Positions 47,575-61,999 are shown, numbered from the stretch's first letter. The stretch: DNA of 64,000 bases from Corallium rubrum (GCA_964035015.1 OZ036013.1:8800666-8864665); one strand, 5' to 3'. The notes: generated by a model from the sequence alone, not told the origin. Numbers and translations: made by a program.

Positions 47575-50500
47575 CATTAGCAATACAATACAATACTTTA
47601 CAATACTTTATTTAACGTGGTCACTACACTTAGCTAAAAACTAGCTAATTTTCAGGTAGGCCACAAATTAATTTACAAATATATACATACATTTTAAAAT
47701 AGACAATAAAAAAAAAAAAAAACACAAAAAAAAAATAAAAAAAATAAATAAATAAATAAATAAAAGTAAAATATAATAAATTATTTTACTAAATTAAAGT
47801 TGACAGATCAATTTTTTGAATACTGTTTTTAAATTCGTTAAAACTTGTGATTGTTTTTAATGTGTTCGGGAGAGCGTTCCATAATTTGGCAGCTACGTAT
47901 CTCCACGATTTCAGACCATACGTTGTCGAATTAGCTTTAGGGATACTTAATATGTCTTTTCCCCTAAGATTGTATGTCAAAGTTTTTAGATTCAATAAAT
48001 CACTTATACAATTTGGTACAGTGTTTGTATGTATTGATTTAAAGACAGTGCATATAATTTTCTGGAACCTTTGGTTTAACAATGTTGTTTGACCTAACTT
48101 CTCCAATAATACATCGTAAGATGAATGTTTATCGTGCAGTACAAAACGTAAGGCTCGTTCGTTCACTTTCTCTAATTTATCCGCTGCACCCTTATTACAG
48201 AAGTGCCATGTATCTGCACAGTAATTAAAGTGCGGACGGATAAATGCCTGATAAAGATCTTTTCTTGTTTCAAATGGAAGTAGTTTCCTCATGCGTTTAA
48301 GTACTGCGACTTGTTGAGTTACTTTACGGCATATTTTTGCAATGTGTTTCTCGAATTTCAACTTATCATCTACGGTGACGCCAAGTAATTCAAAGTTCTC
48401 GGCTATTGGAATATTTGCTCCCTCACAGAGGAACTGAGGTTTAGATTCAGTCTTGCCCATTATGACAGCTTGATACTTTGAATGGTTTCTTTTCATTGCA
48501 TTTTCTTCGTACCAATTGTCAATACTGGCCAGATCTTTGTTGATGGCTTTTTCAATTCTGGCGGGGTCATGATCGGCGTAAAAAATCTGGGTGTCATCTG
48601 CATATGTTGATAGCGTACTATGGTTGATTACGTGCACAAGATCGTTCATAAATATATTAAAGAGAACCGGGCCTAGAATGGACCCCTGAGGAATTCCTAC
48701 ATTTATGTCTTGCCAAGTTGAGAATTGATCTTTTAACTTTACTCGTTGACGTCGGTTTGCGAGATAATCTTGCATAAGGGCAGCAGTCTTTCCATCGGCA
48801 CCATATTCCTTTAATTTTCGTACAATAAGCTCATGCGGTAAAGTATCGAACGCCTTAGACAAGTCCATAGATACAAGTCCAATTATCTTGTGATTGTCAA
48901 GCTCCTTTCTCCACTGCTCTGTCAGACTAAGGAGAGCAGTGTTGCATCCATAGTGTTTCCTATTCGCGAAAACATATTTGTGGAATATACCTTCGAAGTG
49001 AGGGCTCATTCTTGAATGGATTAGTGTTTCAAAGACCTTTGACAAAGAAGGTAGGATTGTCAATGGTCTATAGTTAAACTTTGTTAACCTGCACTCTTTT
49101 TTATAGACAGCGGCGACTTCGCCACGTTTCCATTGTTGTGGTATTTTTGAGGAGTCCAACACATAGTTGAATAGTATACTGAAGGGATAACATAATACAT
49201 CAGCAGATTCTTTAACCGCACGAGGTGGAATTAGATCACAGCCAGCTGCTTTATTTGATTTCATATTCTTCATTACCTCCTTCACTTCTTGAGAATTAGT
49301 TTTCCTTAGGGAGAGTATAGGTGTTGTCGCACTTAAGTTCATTTTTATGTGTGACAAGTCAGGCGTACGCTTTTCTTCGCTATTTGGCTCGGAATGTTCT
49401 ACGCTTGTAAAGTATTCATTTAGCACTTCAGCTACTTCTTTCTGGTCCCTGATGATTTTGTCGTTATCCTTAAGTACTATGCGACTATTGTTATTTCCTT
49501 TACGTGAGTTGATATATGGCTTTATTGTTCTCCAAAATTTCCTTTGATCAGCATGTTTTTCCTCACAAAGATTCTTAAAATGTGCTTGAATTGCTTTCCT
49601 TCTCAGACTAACAACTTTATTCCTCATAACACGATAGTTTTCCCAGTCCGTCGGGTTTCTGGATTTTTGATACCTCTTCTTATTCCTATCACGTTCTCTC
49701 ATTGCCTTTCGGGTATCTGTTGTGATAAACTTTGATTCGGCAGACGGACGTCTCTTTGACACTTTGATAGGAGCGTGATCATCCAGTACTTGATTAAACA
49801 GTTTTTCCCAGCACCAATATACATCATCCGGATCGTCAAACACATACGCAGTGGAGAAAGGGACTCTGCTGAGATCATCAACGAAAGCAGTTTGATTAAA
49901 ATTTTTGAAAGATCGCTTAACGACAGTTTCGGCTTTCGGACGCAGCTGTTTAGTATTTAACACAGTATATACCAGGTTGTGATCACTTAGACCAGTCTCG
50001 ATTAAACCAGATTCTTTCATGAACGCAGGAACGTTCGTGAGGATCACGTCGAGGCAGGAAGCTCTGTTTGCCGAAATTCTGGTGGGACTGTTTATGAGAG
50101 AATCTAGGTCATAGATGTCACATATGTCAAGCAGACATTTCCCCTGCTTGTTGTTATTAAGTGGGTAGAGTATATCACAATTTAGGTCACCCAAACATAT
50201 GATATTTTCACAATTACGTGTGGCTTCGTCTAACACAACCGTAATTTCTTTAGTGAACGTTGCATTGTCAACAGAAGGAGGTTTATAAGCACTTATTAAC
50301 GCAAACTGTCTCTGACCAATACGTAGTTCGAGGAGAATAGATTCGAGTACTCGCCCCGTAGATTTCTTACGCGAAACGACAATGTTATCTCGAATGAAGA
50401 TGATTATACCCCCGCCTCCCTTCACTCTGTCCCGTCGGAAAAGATTGTATCCTTCAACTTGAAATTGAGTGTCAGGAAACGTTCGATCAATTTTAGTTTC

Positions 50501-51290
50501 TTGAATTGAGAGGATATCAATCACATTACTTTCTAGCCATTCCTTTATTTCCACAAATTTATTTGGCAGGCTGTTGATATTAAGGTTAGCAATTATGCAT
50601 TGTTTCCTGTTGTTGTTTCTTACTAGTGTCATTTCAGCTTGAACTCCATCGGTAGTAGTGGACTCTAAAGTTGAAATCGAGTGTTCTAGTAGACTGCTAT
50701 CCGTGAAAAAAGAATCACTAAATTTCGGTAGAGCACATGATATACATGTCCAGTCTATATCGGGCTGATTCATGAGGTACTGTAAAGTTGAACTCGACAC
50801 TTGTAGACATTTTGCATGAAACCACGTATTACAATAGGCACATAACATAGCGTCTTGGTTCTTTCGTACAGCTTTGACACATTCGCCACATGGATATCTT
50901 GGTTTACTTGGTTTTCTTGGGATTTTCTGAGGGCCGGGATTTGACGAAATATTCCCACAGCCAAGCAATTCCCTAGCGATTTGGAAAGAACTGGTGCCAT
51001 TTGCAGTATAAAGAACTCTGGTGGCCAAGAAGCGTTTCCCTCGCAAGTTGACTTTAACGCTTGTAATATATTTCCCAAAATAATACTTTGTACTGACTGC
51101 TTCTGCAGGCGAAATTAATCCCTGTGTTTTCCAATCGTCATCAGAAACTTGTGGGTGTAATAATTCGGCATAAACTACCAATAGAAGCACCAAAAGTAAA
51201 TACATTGGTGTGGAGCTAACTCTAACATGACCGTTCGCCATGACACACCGGAATTAAAACCTGAAGCACAATTTGGTGTTATAGTCAAAC
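47575..51290 (-). mobile_element. CR1-like LINE, apparently intact, minus strand
   Basis: One open ORF of 1150 codons with a short 5' leader and a 3' UTR of about 200 bp ending in TATTG-type pentamers (47576-47610, complement). The insertion abuts the right end of the CACTA-like element. It is the best preserved retroelement of the window. Confidence 0.85.
47789..51241 (-). CDS. CR1-like LINE polyprotein: leader, 2A-like, PHD, APE, RT
   Basis: 1150 residues. A hydrophobic leader (MYLLLVLLLVVYAELL) lies at about 13-28. CGNISSNPGPQ near residue 95 resembles a decayed 2A site: NPGP is kept but the upstream Asp and Glu are Asn and Ser. A C4HC3 PHD finger spans about 115-170 (CGECVKAV, LCAYCNTWFHAKC, WTCISC). 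The APE domain starts at about 215 (IANLNINSLPNKF), with IQETKIDR, GGGIIIFI, LGDLNCDI and LSDHNLVY. RT follows from about 660: ILPSLSKVFETLI, MDLSKAFDTLPHEL, GIPQGSILGPVLF, TYADDTQIFYAD. The C-terminus is AAKLWNALPNTLK-like. No stop or frameshift, all catalytic motifs kept, so recent activity is possible. It nicks target DNA and primes cDNA synthesis from its own RNA. Confidence 0.9.
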   Translation of the reverse strand: MANGHVRVSSTPMYLLLVLLLVVYAELLHPQVSDDDWKTQGLISPAEAVSTKYYFGKYITSVKVNLRGKRFLATRVLYTANGTSSFQIARELLGCGNISSNPGPQKIPRKPSKPRYPCGECVKAVRKNQDAMLCAYCNTWFHAKCLQVSSSTLQYLMNQPDIDWTCISCALPKFSDSFFTDSSLLEHSISTLESTTTDGVQAEMTLVRNNNRKQCIIANLNINSLPNKFVEIKEWLESNVIDILSIQETKIDRTFPDTQFQVEGYNLFRRDRVKGGGGIIIFIRDNIVVSRKKSTGRVLESILLELRIGQRQFALISAYKPPSVDNATFTKEITVVLDEATRNCENIICLGDLNCDILYPLNNNKQGKCLLDICDIYDLDSLINSPTRISANRASCLDVILTNVPAFMKESGLIETGLSDHNLVYTVLNTKQLRPKAETVVKRSFKNFNQTAFVDDLSRVPFSTAYVFDDPDDVYWCWEKLFNQVLDDHAPIKVSKRRPSAESKFITTDTRKAMRERDRNKKRYQKSRNPTDWENYRVMRNKVVSLRRKAIQAHFKNLCEEKHADQRKFWRTIKPYINSRKGNNNSRIVLKDNDKIIRDQKEVAEVLNEYFTSVEHSEPNSEEKRTPDLSHIKMNLSATTPILSLRKTNSQEVKEVMKNMKSNKAAGCDLIPPRAVKESADVLCYPFSILFNYVLDSSKIPQQWKRGEVAAVYKKECRLTKFNYRPLTILPSLSKVFETLIHSRMSPHFEGIFHKYVFANRKHYGCNTALLSLTEQWRKELDNHKIIGLVSMDLSKAFDTLPHELIVRKLKEYGADGKTAALMQDYLANRRQRVKLKDQFSTWQDINVGIPQGSILGPVLFNIFMNDLVHVINHSTLSTYADDTQIFYADHDPARIEKAINKDLASIDNWYEENAMKRNHSKYQAVIMGKTESKPQFLCEGANIPIAENFELLGVTVDDKLKFEKHIAKICRKVTQQVAVLKRMRKLLPFETRKDLYQAFIRPHFNYCADTWHFCNKGAADKLEKVNERALRFVLHDKHSSYDVLLEKLGQTTLLNQRFQKIICTVFKSIHTNTVPNCISDLLNLKTLTYNLRGKDILSIPKANSTTYGLKSWRYVAAKLWNALPNTLKTITSFNEFKNSIQKIDLSTLI

Positions 51291-52513
51291 CAAATATTCT
51301 CTTGCGTGCGACTTTGCAATATATTGATATGCAACGTTGCAATTTGGATTGATCAATTCAATCAGCAACCTGCAAACGCTTTATCACAATTCCTCAATAG
51401 GTTGCCCAAAAAAATCGTTTTAAAGGCCAAAGTTTGGATAGTGCGAAATTCTACATACAGTTAGAGCCATTTAATAGCTTGAAGTATAACATCACATTTA
51501 TGTGTATGCAAATGAACATCCAGTTTGACTATAAATGATTTTTTGACTATACAGTATGTACATACAGGCATGTACAACTGGACAATTCTTTTACTGGCTA
51601 TCAATGTTGATGGTTATGTTCTTAACATATACCATCCAGGCAACCACATTTAAATTTTATGAATAACTTAAGAAGTACTTTAACCAATATAATTATGGTT
51701 TTTTTCCACATTTTCAGAAACGTGAGGGACTGATTTGGCCAGCACAATTATGTAGCAGACTATTTTATGGCAGACCAGAGACCTTATAGTTAATACACCA
51801 TCTGAAACATGTCTTACTCAACAGTGGTAAAGCTAGCTTTCTAATGCTACTACAATACAGTTTCTTAAAGTAAGATTTTTACTTTTTTATTAGTCAAACT
51901 TCTTCGTAAATTAAAATTTGTTCCTTTTCAGTTCTAAAAAACATTGAGTTATTTTGTGATTGTATGATCCATACACCTGATCTTTTCTGATACCCTCCTA
52001 TATATGTTTTACATAATTATATTGTGAATCTCTGAGAAATTTTTATGCTTTATCTGATTGCAGAAAAGGGCATTTTGATAATTGTCTTTCAATTGGACCA
52101 AGGAAGCTGTATATTCAGTATAGTTCACCTGAAACAGTACAGTACATCTACAAGCTGAGGCAATTGGTTACCGTACTATTCAATTTGAGGAATTCTATTT
52201 AGAAAAAAATTCAAACTTTATATTGATCTGTGGAAAGAAAATTATGAGCTGACAGTGCATGTTCATTACATCAGGTAATTGTATAATTTAAATAAATGTA
52301 TATTATTTAAAGTAGTACGATGTACATAGTGGACGAGGGTATACTTAACCTGCAATCAGGCCATATAATAACACCTGTTACAGTTTAGGATTATTTAATA
52401 GGCCACGAACACTACGCTAAGATTACAGTTAAACTTTAGATGCATTGCAACAGGCTATTCACCTGACCAGGCTATTGACCTGACATTATAACCTGGCATG
52501 CGCGGGCGAGGGG
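51291..52513. other. Unassigned stretch
   Basis: AT-rich. No gene, RNA or repeat structure I can support on either strand. Confidence 0.5.
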
Positions 52514-52870
52514 TTTGCGTTTACGTATTTCTAGTTTACTCAATAAATATCAATCGGGTTTTAGAAGTAACCATTCTACTGTCACTGCATTAATTGATGC
52601 TACGAATGAATGGTTCACCAATTTAGACAAAAGCCTTTTAACGGCAGTTATATTTCTTGATCTTAAAAAAGCGTTTGATGCGGTAAATCATGCAATATTG
52701 ATTGAAAAATTAAAACTGAATGGTATTTGTGATACTGAATTGCTGTTCTTCCAATCATATTTAAATGGTCGTCAACAACAATGCTACGTTGATGGTAATT
52801 TATCGAGTCCTCGAACTGTAACTTGTGGAGTTCCGCAGGGAACTGTTTTGGGACCATTATTATTTCTTAT
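52514..52870 (+). pseudogene. LINE reverse transcriptase fragment
   Basis: SLLNKYQSGFRSNHSTVTAL, then VIFLDLKKAFDAVNHAILIE (motif A) and CGVPQGTVLGPLLFLI (motif B). Both ends are cut: nothing before RSNHST and nothing of the YADD box. It resembles the LINE at 21552-23282 (NKYQS, TNEW and SYL blocks). Confidence 0.85.
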
Positions 52871-53011
52871 TACACAATTGACGCGGTTTTCTTTGTTATT
52901 CATAACCCTTTATTTCGCGTAATTACTTCACTCTATGAAAGCCCGGGGAGGGTATTTGATATTCAGCAGGGATGAGCTGGGCTGATGAATTGAATCGAAT
53001 TCCACATTACG

Positions 53012-53120
53012 TATTCAAAGGCTTGTATGAGAAACATTCCAGGACAATATCTGTATATTGCCCTCAGTTCCAAGGCAATATCTGCATATTGCCCCGGAAC
53101 GTTTCTCATATAGCCCTTGA
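53012..53120. repeat. Hairpin MITE-like inverted repeat
   Basis: GTATTCAAAGGCTTGTATGA with GAAACATTCC pairs with its later inverse complement, and a GGCAATATCTG-type block lies near the centre. Arms of about 50 bp have about eight mismatches. TTCAATTCAATTCA pentamers follow on the right. Confidence 0.75.
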
Positions 53121-54599
53121 AAACGTAACCTGTAATTCAATTCAATTCAATTCATCGTCCTACCCTTTACTCCTAAATATCAAATCCTTCCTCCGGCTTT
53201 TGAGTAACTATAAGCATTACTTTCAAGTCATCATTACTTAATTAAACTCAAGATCGTACATTCAGTGCAAGCATTAGCCACAACGGTCTATTCAACATTA
53301 AAGTTTTCTCGTAACATAAACGTGCATTTGTGAAAAGAAACTCTGTTCTTTATTTCTCTTTTTACTTCATCACAGTACAATTTCTTCACCTTTCTTTTCT
53401 TCCCGTCTGACTGACATACCCTTTTTATACTCTGCTCCCTAGCCTCTTTCTCTAGATCTGCTTCGTTAGTATCCTATCCAGTGACGTGTTACAATCAAAC
53501 ACTTTAAAATATTCAACCTTGGTGGACACGTCCCGCCGTTGGTATTTCTGTAGGGACCTCACGTCTCGATGACCTATTCTTTCCATCAAATTTTTCAGGG
53601 ATCCTCTTCACTATAAACAAAGCGTTGCGGTTGTAGCTATCAAGCTGTGATTGACATACTGACCTTCAATACCAGCCGCCTTGCAAAGTTTCTTAAGGCT
53701 AAAGTGTTTTTGCCAACAGGATTTGCAGTGAACCAAACTAAAAGTAATGCGGAATTTAGTTACTAAAAATTTTTAGGGCGAATGTAATTTTAAATCTTAC
53801 CTTCATCTGAAAACTCGTACTTCCGACGTGGACTTAAGTAAAAGACATCATTCGCGATCACAGACTTCTGGGCTGGACCAAATGTTCCACTCGTTTGCGT
53901 CTAAATGTGCGATGTTTAAGTCCTCCTAAGTTGTTCTTTTCCCCGAACGACATGTATTATACGAGCCTTTCTGGTTCCTTTTCTGAAGCTGGCTCCAGAG
54001 CAAGTTGGCTAAACTTCAAATTCCGATGCTCATGAACGCTTCGTAGGGCAAAGCTTTCAACTAGGCGACTGGTCTCCCAACAAATTCAAATCCCACCTTT
54101 CTTCGGTGTGCAACATGTCAGTAAACAATTCGAAATCTGCCATCGAAATTCGTTCAAGAAAGGTATTCTGAGTTAACCCGCATAAACCTTCATCGCTGCT
54201 GTACGCCATTTCGTTACGTTCTCACAGCTCTACGCACTACGACAAGAAAACTTTCGAGCACAACACGCCCCGATCAAATTCAAAGTCAGATCTAAACATG
54301 AATACTAATTTCATTCACGTGAAAGAATTCTTGCCTCTGGGATTTTTTTCGTCTTTCAATTATCGAACAATTATTTGTTCTCTATCGTAAATCAAATATT
54401 CATTTCCCAAACACCAAATCAAATAAAAACTACGCAAAAACAGCTTTCTTAAGGTCTTTGTGTAAAAACCTTGTCAATCTGCGGCCCCTCGGCCTGTATT
54501 TGGCTAAAAGCCTCGGTTCTCAGTAATTAACTCTTACTAAAGCCAACGTTCGAGGTATTTATCCGACTTAAAACACGATTTGTCGAAGCAGTTGATAGT
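53121..54599. other. Unassigned stretch
   Basis: Short non-conserved frames only. Part could be the 5' LTR of the following BEL/Pao element, but its boundary cannot be set without the other LTR. Confidence 0.4.
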
Positions 54600-56349
54600 G
54601 CGTGTAATTTATTCCTAGTTAATATTCAAGGTTATGCAAATTCAAAAGTATAAAGTTAGGGAGTGGGAATAATTAGGGAGAACGTCGAAGTTTTTAGCTA
54701 TTAACGAGAACTACACCAGGTCACAAATGTAAGTCGAACTTTTTTATCTAAACAAGTTGCTAAGTCGTGTTTTGTAAATAGTGTTACTGATTTGTTTGTA
54801 GTTTTTTGAACCGTATCATCATATCATCGTGTTATCGTGTTATCGTACATATCATGACATCGTATTATCGTATATCATATCTTATCGTGTAAAGAAATTA
54901 TAAAGTTACATCAAAACGTATATACGTGTCTCATTTATGACCTGTAGTGAATGGTTATATCGCAGCTACATTAGTTCAAAAAAACTTCGTATATGGTATC
55001 AACTTAACGAACCATGGATAATAGTGAAACCAGTTCTCTCAAAACCGATCAATCTGAAGATGTTGGCGCCGAGGAAAGGCCAGCCCGTTTTAGAAGATAT
55101 ACCGAGAAAGGACGAGAGTACTACCTTATCAACCTCAAACAACAATAGACGTCAGGTTTATCAGCTGTTACACGGAAGAGAACTGAAATAACACAGCTTA
55201 TGACAGACGATAATAATCCCACCTAGTAAAGTTTTCTTTGGAATCTATTAATAACTTATTCATCAAATATCAACAAGCTTCTAACGAACACGTGGAGGCG
55301 TTAACCAGCGAAGACCTTCAAGATGAACAAAGGCAGCGATACTAGGCAAGGGAAAAATCGTTCTTAGAGCTTCGAAATCAAGTAAAGGAATGGATAACGC
55401 TAACCGAATATCGATTGTCTGAACAGATTGACAAATACCTCGTAGATACAAAATACAAGACGACGGGATCTTCGAAGACAAAAAGCTCTATCTTCTCGAA
55501 CCAGGGAAAAGGTTAAAGTTGCGGAGTTGTTAGCGGAGAAGGCGATGCTTAAACGCAAACAAGCTCTAAAGGCTGCAGAAGAATTAAAGTTGGAGACAGA
55601 AATTGCTAAGGCGCAGGCAAGAGAAAGGGCCAACGGAGAGATCGCAGAACAGGAAATTATAACGAACTTTGAAGATAAAGTGGAGAAGCCCAAAGGAGCA
55701 TCCGAGGTAAAGACAGAAATATCCCACAGCAAAACTGAAGAGCCGAAACGTACGACGCCTGCTTGGTCAACCACGACGACACATCGATTTCCCCTCAGCC
55801 AGCTTCCTCTTACAAGTACATCTATAAGAAGAGCACTTTCAGAAGCTGTACTGTCTGTTTCTACAGTATCCGAATCAGTCAGCCAAGCAGAGTTGGATTT
55901 TGACACGTCTTCAGATTCCAAGGCTAGAGAAGTTCACCAATCAAATCATCCATCAACAACGTTGATCCGACCACGCGTAAAAAAGAAAACTCACACAGCA
56001 AAGACGGACACTCAAGACCAAACGTCTCAAGATCAGCTGAAAGTTCTTTACAAGAGTTGATGACGATGCAACAGCAAAACGAACAACTGATGGCGACTAA
56101 TCTCCAGCTAGTGGCCGCCATGAGTTTACCGCAACTAGAGATTCCAAATTTTAAGGGTGATCCGATCCAGTATAAGTCGTTTGTGATGGCGTTCGACGCC
56201 CGCATCGAGTCGAAGACGTTTAACAGTGCAGATCGTTCATACTACCTAAACCAGCATTTGGAAGGCGAACCTAGGGAGCTAATAGGGGGATGTTTGTATC
56301 TCGATCCAAGGCAAGGTTACACTGAAGCAAGAAGATTACTCGACAAAGA

Positions 56350-57544
<1,195 letters not shown>

Positions 57545-57778
57545 TAAATTTATTTATGCACGGTAAGCCTTTCAACTTACGTTGTTTTTAAAAGGGCCGT
57601 GCTATCTTTAAATATTTACAAGCTAAAAAGAAATTTGTATAAAAACGGGAAAAAAAGAAAAAAGAAAAAAAGAAAGGAACTATTTTACACATACAGAATA
57701 TATATATATATATACTTTTTTTTTTGTTAAATTAAATTAGCTATGTAATATTATTAAAAAGGTAAACAATTTGTCAGT

Positions 57779-58907
57779 TTAATTAACTGGATATTGATTC
57801 CAAGCCTTAGCCCCTAAATAACTAAAGCTTCGCTTCATAGAATTAGTATTTGGTTTAGATAACATCAGTAATTTATTATTGCTTCTTAAATTATAATTAA
57901 CATTGTTGCATGTTTTAAAAAGTTCGTAAATTATTGTTGGACAATTTCCTCTCATCACATCCTGCATATAATTTTGCATTTTAGCATTTCTTCGTTTTTC
58001 TAATTCCACCCAGCCTAATTTTCTTAAGATTTCCCATGAACGCACATCATAGGTATCTCCTGTTATTATTCTTCCTGCTCTATTTTGAAGTTTTTGCAGT
58101 GAAGATTTTAAAGTTGCTGAGCAATTTCCCCAGACCAGGGAACAATAGTCGAAATGTGGTAGGACTAATGCTTTATACATTGTTTCCAAAGTATCTTTAG
58201 AAACATAAGGTTTGCATAATCTTAGAACACCTATTGCTCTAGATGCTTTCTTACTGATGTTATCTACTTGTTCTTTCCAATCTAGTTTTTCATCAATGAT
58301 GATTCCAAGACTTTTTGTTTTTGTTACACGTTTGACAAAATTATTTCCAATTTTAATGATTGGGTCAGTTTCAATACGAGATATGTTATGCCTTGACGCA
58401 ATAATCATATATTCTGTTTTGTCAATGTTTAGAGTTAATTTATTTGCTACTAGCCAATTTTCTATATTGCATAATTCAGAATTTAATTTTTCTTGAGTTA
58501 TATCGATCGTTTCTCCATTGACTGAAACATTTGTATCATCAGCAAACATGTTAGGCATGGAATCATCAAGACAATTAGGAAGGTCATTAATGTAAATTAA
58601 GAAGAGAAGCGGTCCCAAATTTGATCCTTGTGGAACCCCGCATCGGATACTTCTGATGGACGATATACTTTGCTTAATTTTGCAAACTTGTCTTCTATTT
58701 GCTAAATATGAATTAAATCATTTTAGAGATGCCCTTTGGAAACCATATAGTTTTAGTTTTCCAAGAAGAATCTCATGATTTACTGTATCGAAGGCCTTTT
58801 TTAAATCTAGAAATAAGACGCCATTTATAAGACCTCGATCTATATTAAGTAGCCATTCATTTGTAACGCCCAATAAAGATGTTAATGTAGAATAGCCTTT
58901 TCTAAAG
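57779..58907 (-). pseudogene. LINE RT and C-terminus, minus strand
   Basis: RT motif A (FLDLKKAFDTVNH, about 58795), CGVPQGSNLGPLLFLIYIND (motif B), then MFADDTNVSVNG with Phe for Tyr in the catalytic box, which is tolerated in RTs. The frame is open for 279 codons from 58618 to 57779 through LNIDKTEYMIIASR, the thumb and a SYLGAKAWNQYP tail. A stop near 58710 interrupts upstream. Confidence 0.8.
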
Positions 58908-60939
58908 CAGGGGCGGATTTAATATACGTCAAACACGTCAAGCGACTAAGGTAAAAAAATCTGAGATGTGAAAATTTAAGGGTTTCTTCTGATTTTCCAA
59001 TTTTTAACGTATTTGGCAAGATACGGTTTATTCTTTGCTGGAGAATAATTTCATAATTTCTAGAGCCCTCGTCAGACGCCGCGCAAGTTATTCTGTGGCG
59101 ACCTGTGGCCGCTATTGGTACTAGAACCGTATAAGAGGTAACTATGGCGGGAAGTGGTCACCGACCGGCACGTTTATCCACGTCAAAATGGCCGAAATAC
59201 GTCGGAATCATGAGCGCTGATTGGTCAAAGCCAATGGAATTACGTTGGAAGTAAATGCAATTACGTCGGAAGTAAATTTTTTAACGCAGGCTAGATTTTG
59301 ATTGGCTAGAAACTAAATCTTGGCCGCAATCCGCCGCACGAAGCTGTATCTTGCATTCTTGCAGCATGAACAGAGATTACACGCGGGCTTTGATGTCATG
59401 GCTTCGACAAATGTCATAGAACGTGTGCAGAGCACTCTGAAGAGTAATAACGATGAGTTATTGTGACAAATCTATTGCGATTTGTCTTCAAAAATCCAAG
59501 CTTGCGCTATACTCTCGGATCGGAAGCTTCATACGAAGTTTAGTGTAAAATCCTTATACAAGGAAGACCCAACACATGAATGCGGACAAGCTAGAGTAAG
59601 CCATATGTCGGTCTAAGGTAAGCTTATAGGTACAGTAGTTCGTCAATATGGATTCAATATCGATGTTATTCTGTTGTCATCTTTGTTGATATCCGTTCCA
59701 TATTAGCATAATCTGCGTTGAGCACACTGGTATAAATCAATGCTATTAAATGCTTCATGTAGTACTATAAACACTACTTAGATAGTGTTTCAATTCTAGA
59801 TACTCACTAGTATGTCATAATCATGATGCAGAGTCAGATTGCCCTCCCACAGTAGTTTACATAATACATTCGTCCTCAGTTCATATTTCAAGTCAGTTAA
59901 TTGTCTAATATATAACATACAGACACAGTATTATAAGTAATAACATATAACTTTTAAACATATAAGTAATAAGGTTTGGGCCTGGGGAAACAGACCAAAA
60001 AGGCTAAGCAATAAATATGTACATGACATTTCTACAAATTTCCATCTATTATCGTTATACATCAAGTAAGCATTCCTCTCACATGTGGCTATTATGAAAT
60101 TTTAATCTGATAATTACACTGGACAGGAATTGAACTTGGGTTGCTGGTGCCTGAAAACCAGACAGCTCATAGTAACATGGGATAGTAGGGAGATGGGTAG
60201 TGGCATATTAGATGGGGGTTAGAATGATCGGGATGATGTAGCGAGTTGAGCTCCTCTATGTCTATGTCCATGTAATGTCCATTATGGTCATTAACAAAAG
60301 CTTCTCCTGACTCCTACTAATACCAGACATTGTCTGCTTGGGTTGAATTTAAAAGGCAAGTATCAGGCATTTGAAAGCCACTCAGCTCTGGGTAGGTGGG
60401 GCTCAACGGCCATGGAAGGTAGCCCACCTTGCTCTGGGTTATGCAGAACGTTAAATTCAGCTAGACCTTCACTTGTGTGTTGGTCAGGCTGTCCATGTTG
60501 GATTCACTGACTGAAACAATGTAACTGGTGTTTCCTAGGCATGCTGATGAACTTTGATATAGAGCGAAACAGCCAACTTTTTTATATTAGAATGTGACCA
60601 CATATCTCTCTACTGTTTATTGGATTTCCCCACCCTTATTCCTGGAAAAACTTAGCCTTACACACTAAGCTTGCAAACTATCACAAGGTTTCTAAGACAA
60701 CAAGAAAATATCAAAGTCCAATTTAAATAAAATGTTTCTTGAAAATGATAAAATGACCATTAAAAACATGTTTTAAAACATTTAAAATTTTGCTCAAATG
60801 TGCTGTCAGAATGCAGGAAATGCCATTTCAGAGATCCAAATTTCAAAAATTTTCGGGGGGGCATGTCCCCGGACCCCCCTATAAATATGGACCTACAGCA
60901 ACTTTGACTAAGGTATCAAAATTCCTAGATCCGCCCCTG
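58908..60939. mobile_element. Non-autonomous 2-kb hAT-like element, copy 2
   Basis: Inverse orientation to the copy at 14439-16439. Ends CAGGGGCGGATTTAATA and the complement of CAGGGGCGGATCTAGGA; perfect 5-bp TSD TAAAG (58903-58907 and 60940-60944). No ORF of note. About 30 bp longer than copy 1, with an extra AAGGTAAAAAAATCTG-type stretch near 58948. Confidence 0.9.
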
Positions 60940-61300
60940 TAAAGCCAGCTTGAAATTTACTTATTAGATTGTTATTATTTAAATAATCAATAATTTGTTT
61001 GTAAATCATTTTTTCAAATACTTTTGTAACAATAGATAAGACAGATATTGGCCTATAATTGCCACAATCACTTTTACAGCCTGCCTAAAAAATGGGAGAT
61101 ACTCCGACGAGTGCCCAGTCATCAGGGAAGATTGTTTGTATTAAAGATTGGTTAAATATGAGAGTTAAAGTAGGTATAATAACCTGACGAGAATCCTTAA
61201 GAAGTTTAGAAGATATTCTATCAAATCCCGAACTTTTGTTATTTTTCAAATTAGATAATGCTGTTAAGACTTCATCTTCCGATATAAGGTATTTCCGGGT

Positions 61301-61999
61301 TATTTATATAACCCACGAATAATAACTTTACTTTACTTGAAGTCACTTGACGTTAATACGTAGACGGGTAACAAAAACGGGTAGCGGAAAAGTGTTTCGG
61401 CATGAATAGTTACTGGTAGATTCATCAGTAGTTAGTTTTGAAGGAGTTTGTTGCTGCAGAAATATCGGGAGAAATAAAAACAGGAAAACAAGTAGAAAGG
61501 CCAACAGGAGGTTTTGTAGTTTCCAAAGTTGAGACACGTACATCAGGTCCAGTTTACGCTCCACGAAACACGTATACAATCAAAGTTCAAAGCTTGAAGT
61601 AACACATAGAAGATCGTTGACGCGCAGATTTCGTTGCGTACGTTGACCGTTGATGACGACGTCAAACCACGTGGCGTGCGCAAGCGTAACCAGTTAACGG
61701 GCTTGCGAAAAATAACGTTTTAATAAAATCTGCTCCAGCAATGTTAGGAAATACTTAATAAAGTCTTTACTCGCAGTTGTAGAACTTCTTCATACCCCCA
61801 AAATTGGTTCACGATGCTCTTAGAAAGTTTTAAATGAGTTAGGATTCCAGTTTGATGCAATCAAAACGGGGAAAAAATACGATTTTTCAAGGAGCTCCTC
61901 CGCGCGTGCCGGCACGCGCGAGAGCGATGACGATCATCATTAATGACGATCATTATTAATGACGATAATCACGGTCTACCGAGATTAAAGTAAACCGTA
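61301..61999. other. Unassigned stretch inside the BEL region
   Basis: Includes a short repeat GACGATCATTATTAAT (about 61930-61970) and CACGCGCGAG-like inverted GC patch near 61895-61925. It should correspond to the lost protease-RT linker or to another insertion. No motif found. Confidence 0.4.

Noticed and set aside
53121..54599. BEL 5' LTR with exact borders
   Set aside because: Without the 3' LTR in the window, no border can be fixed.
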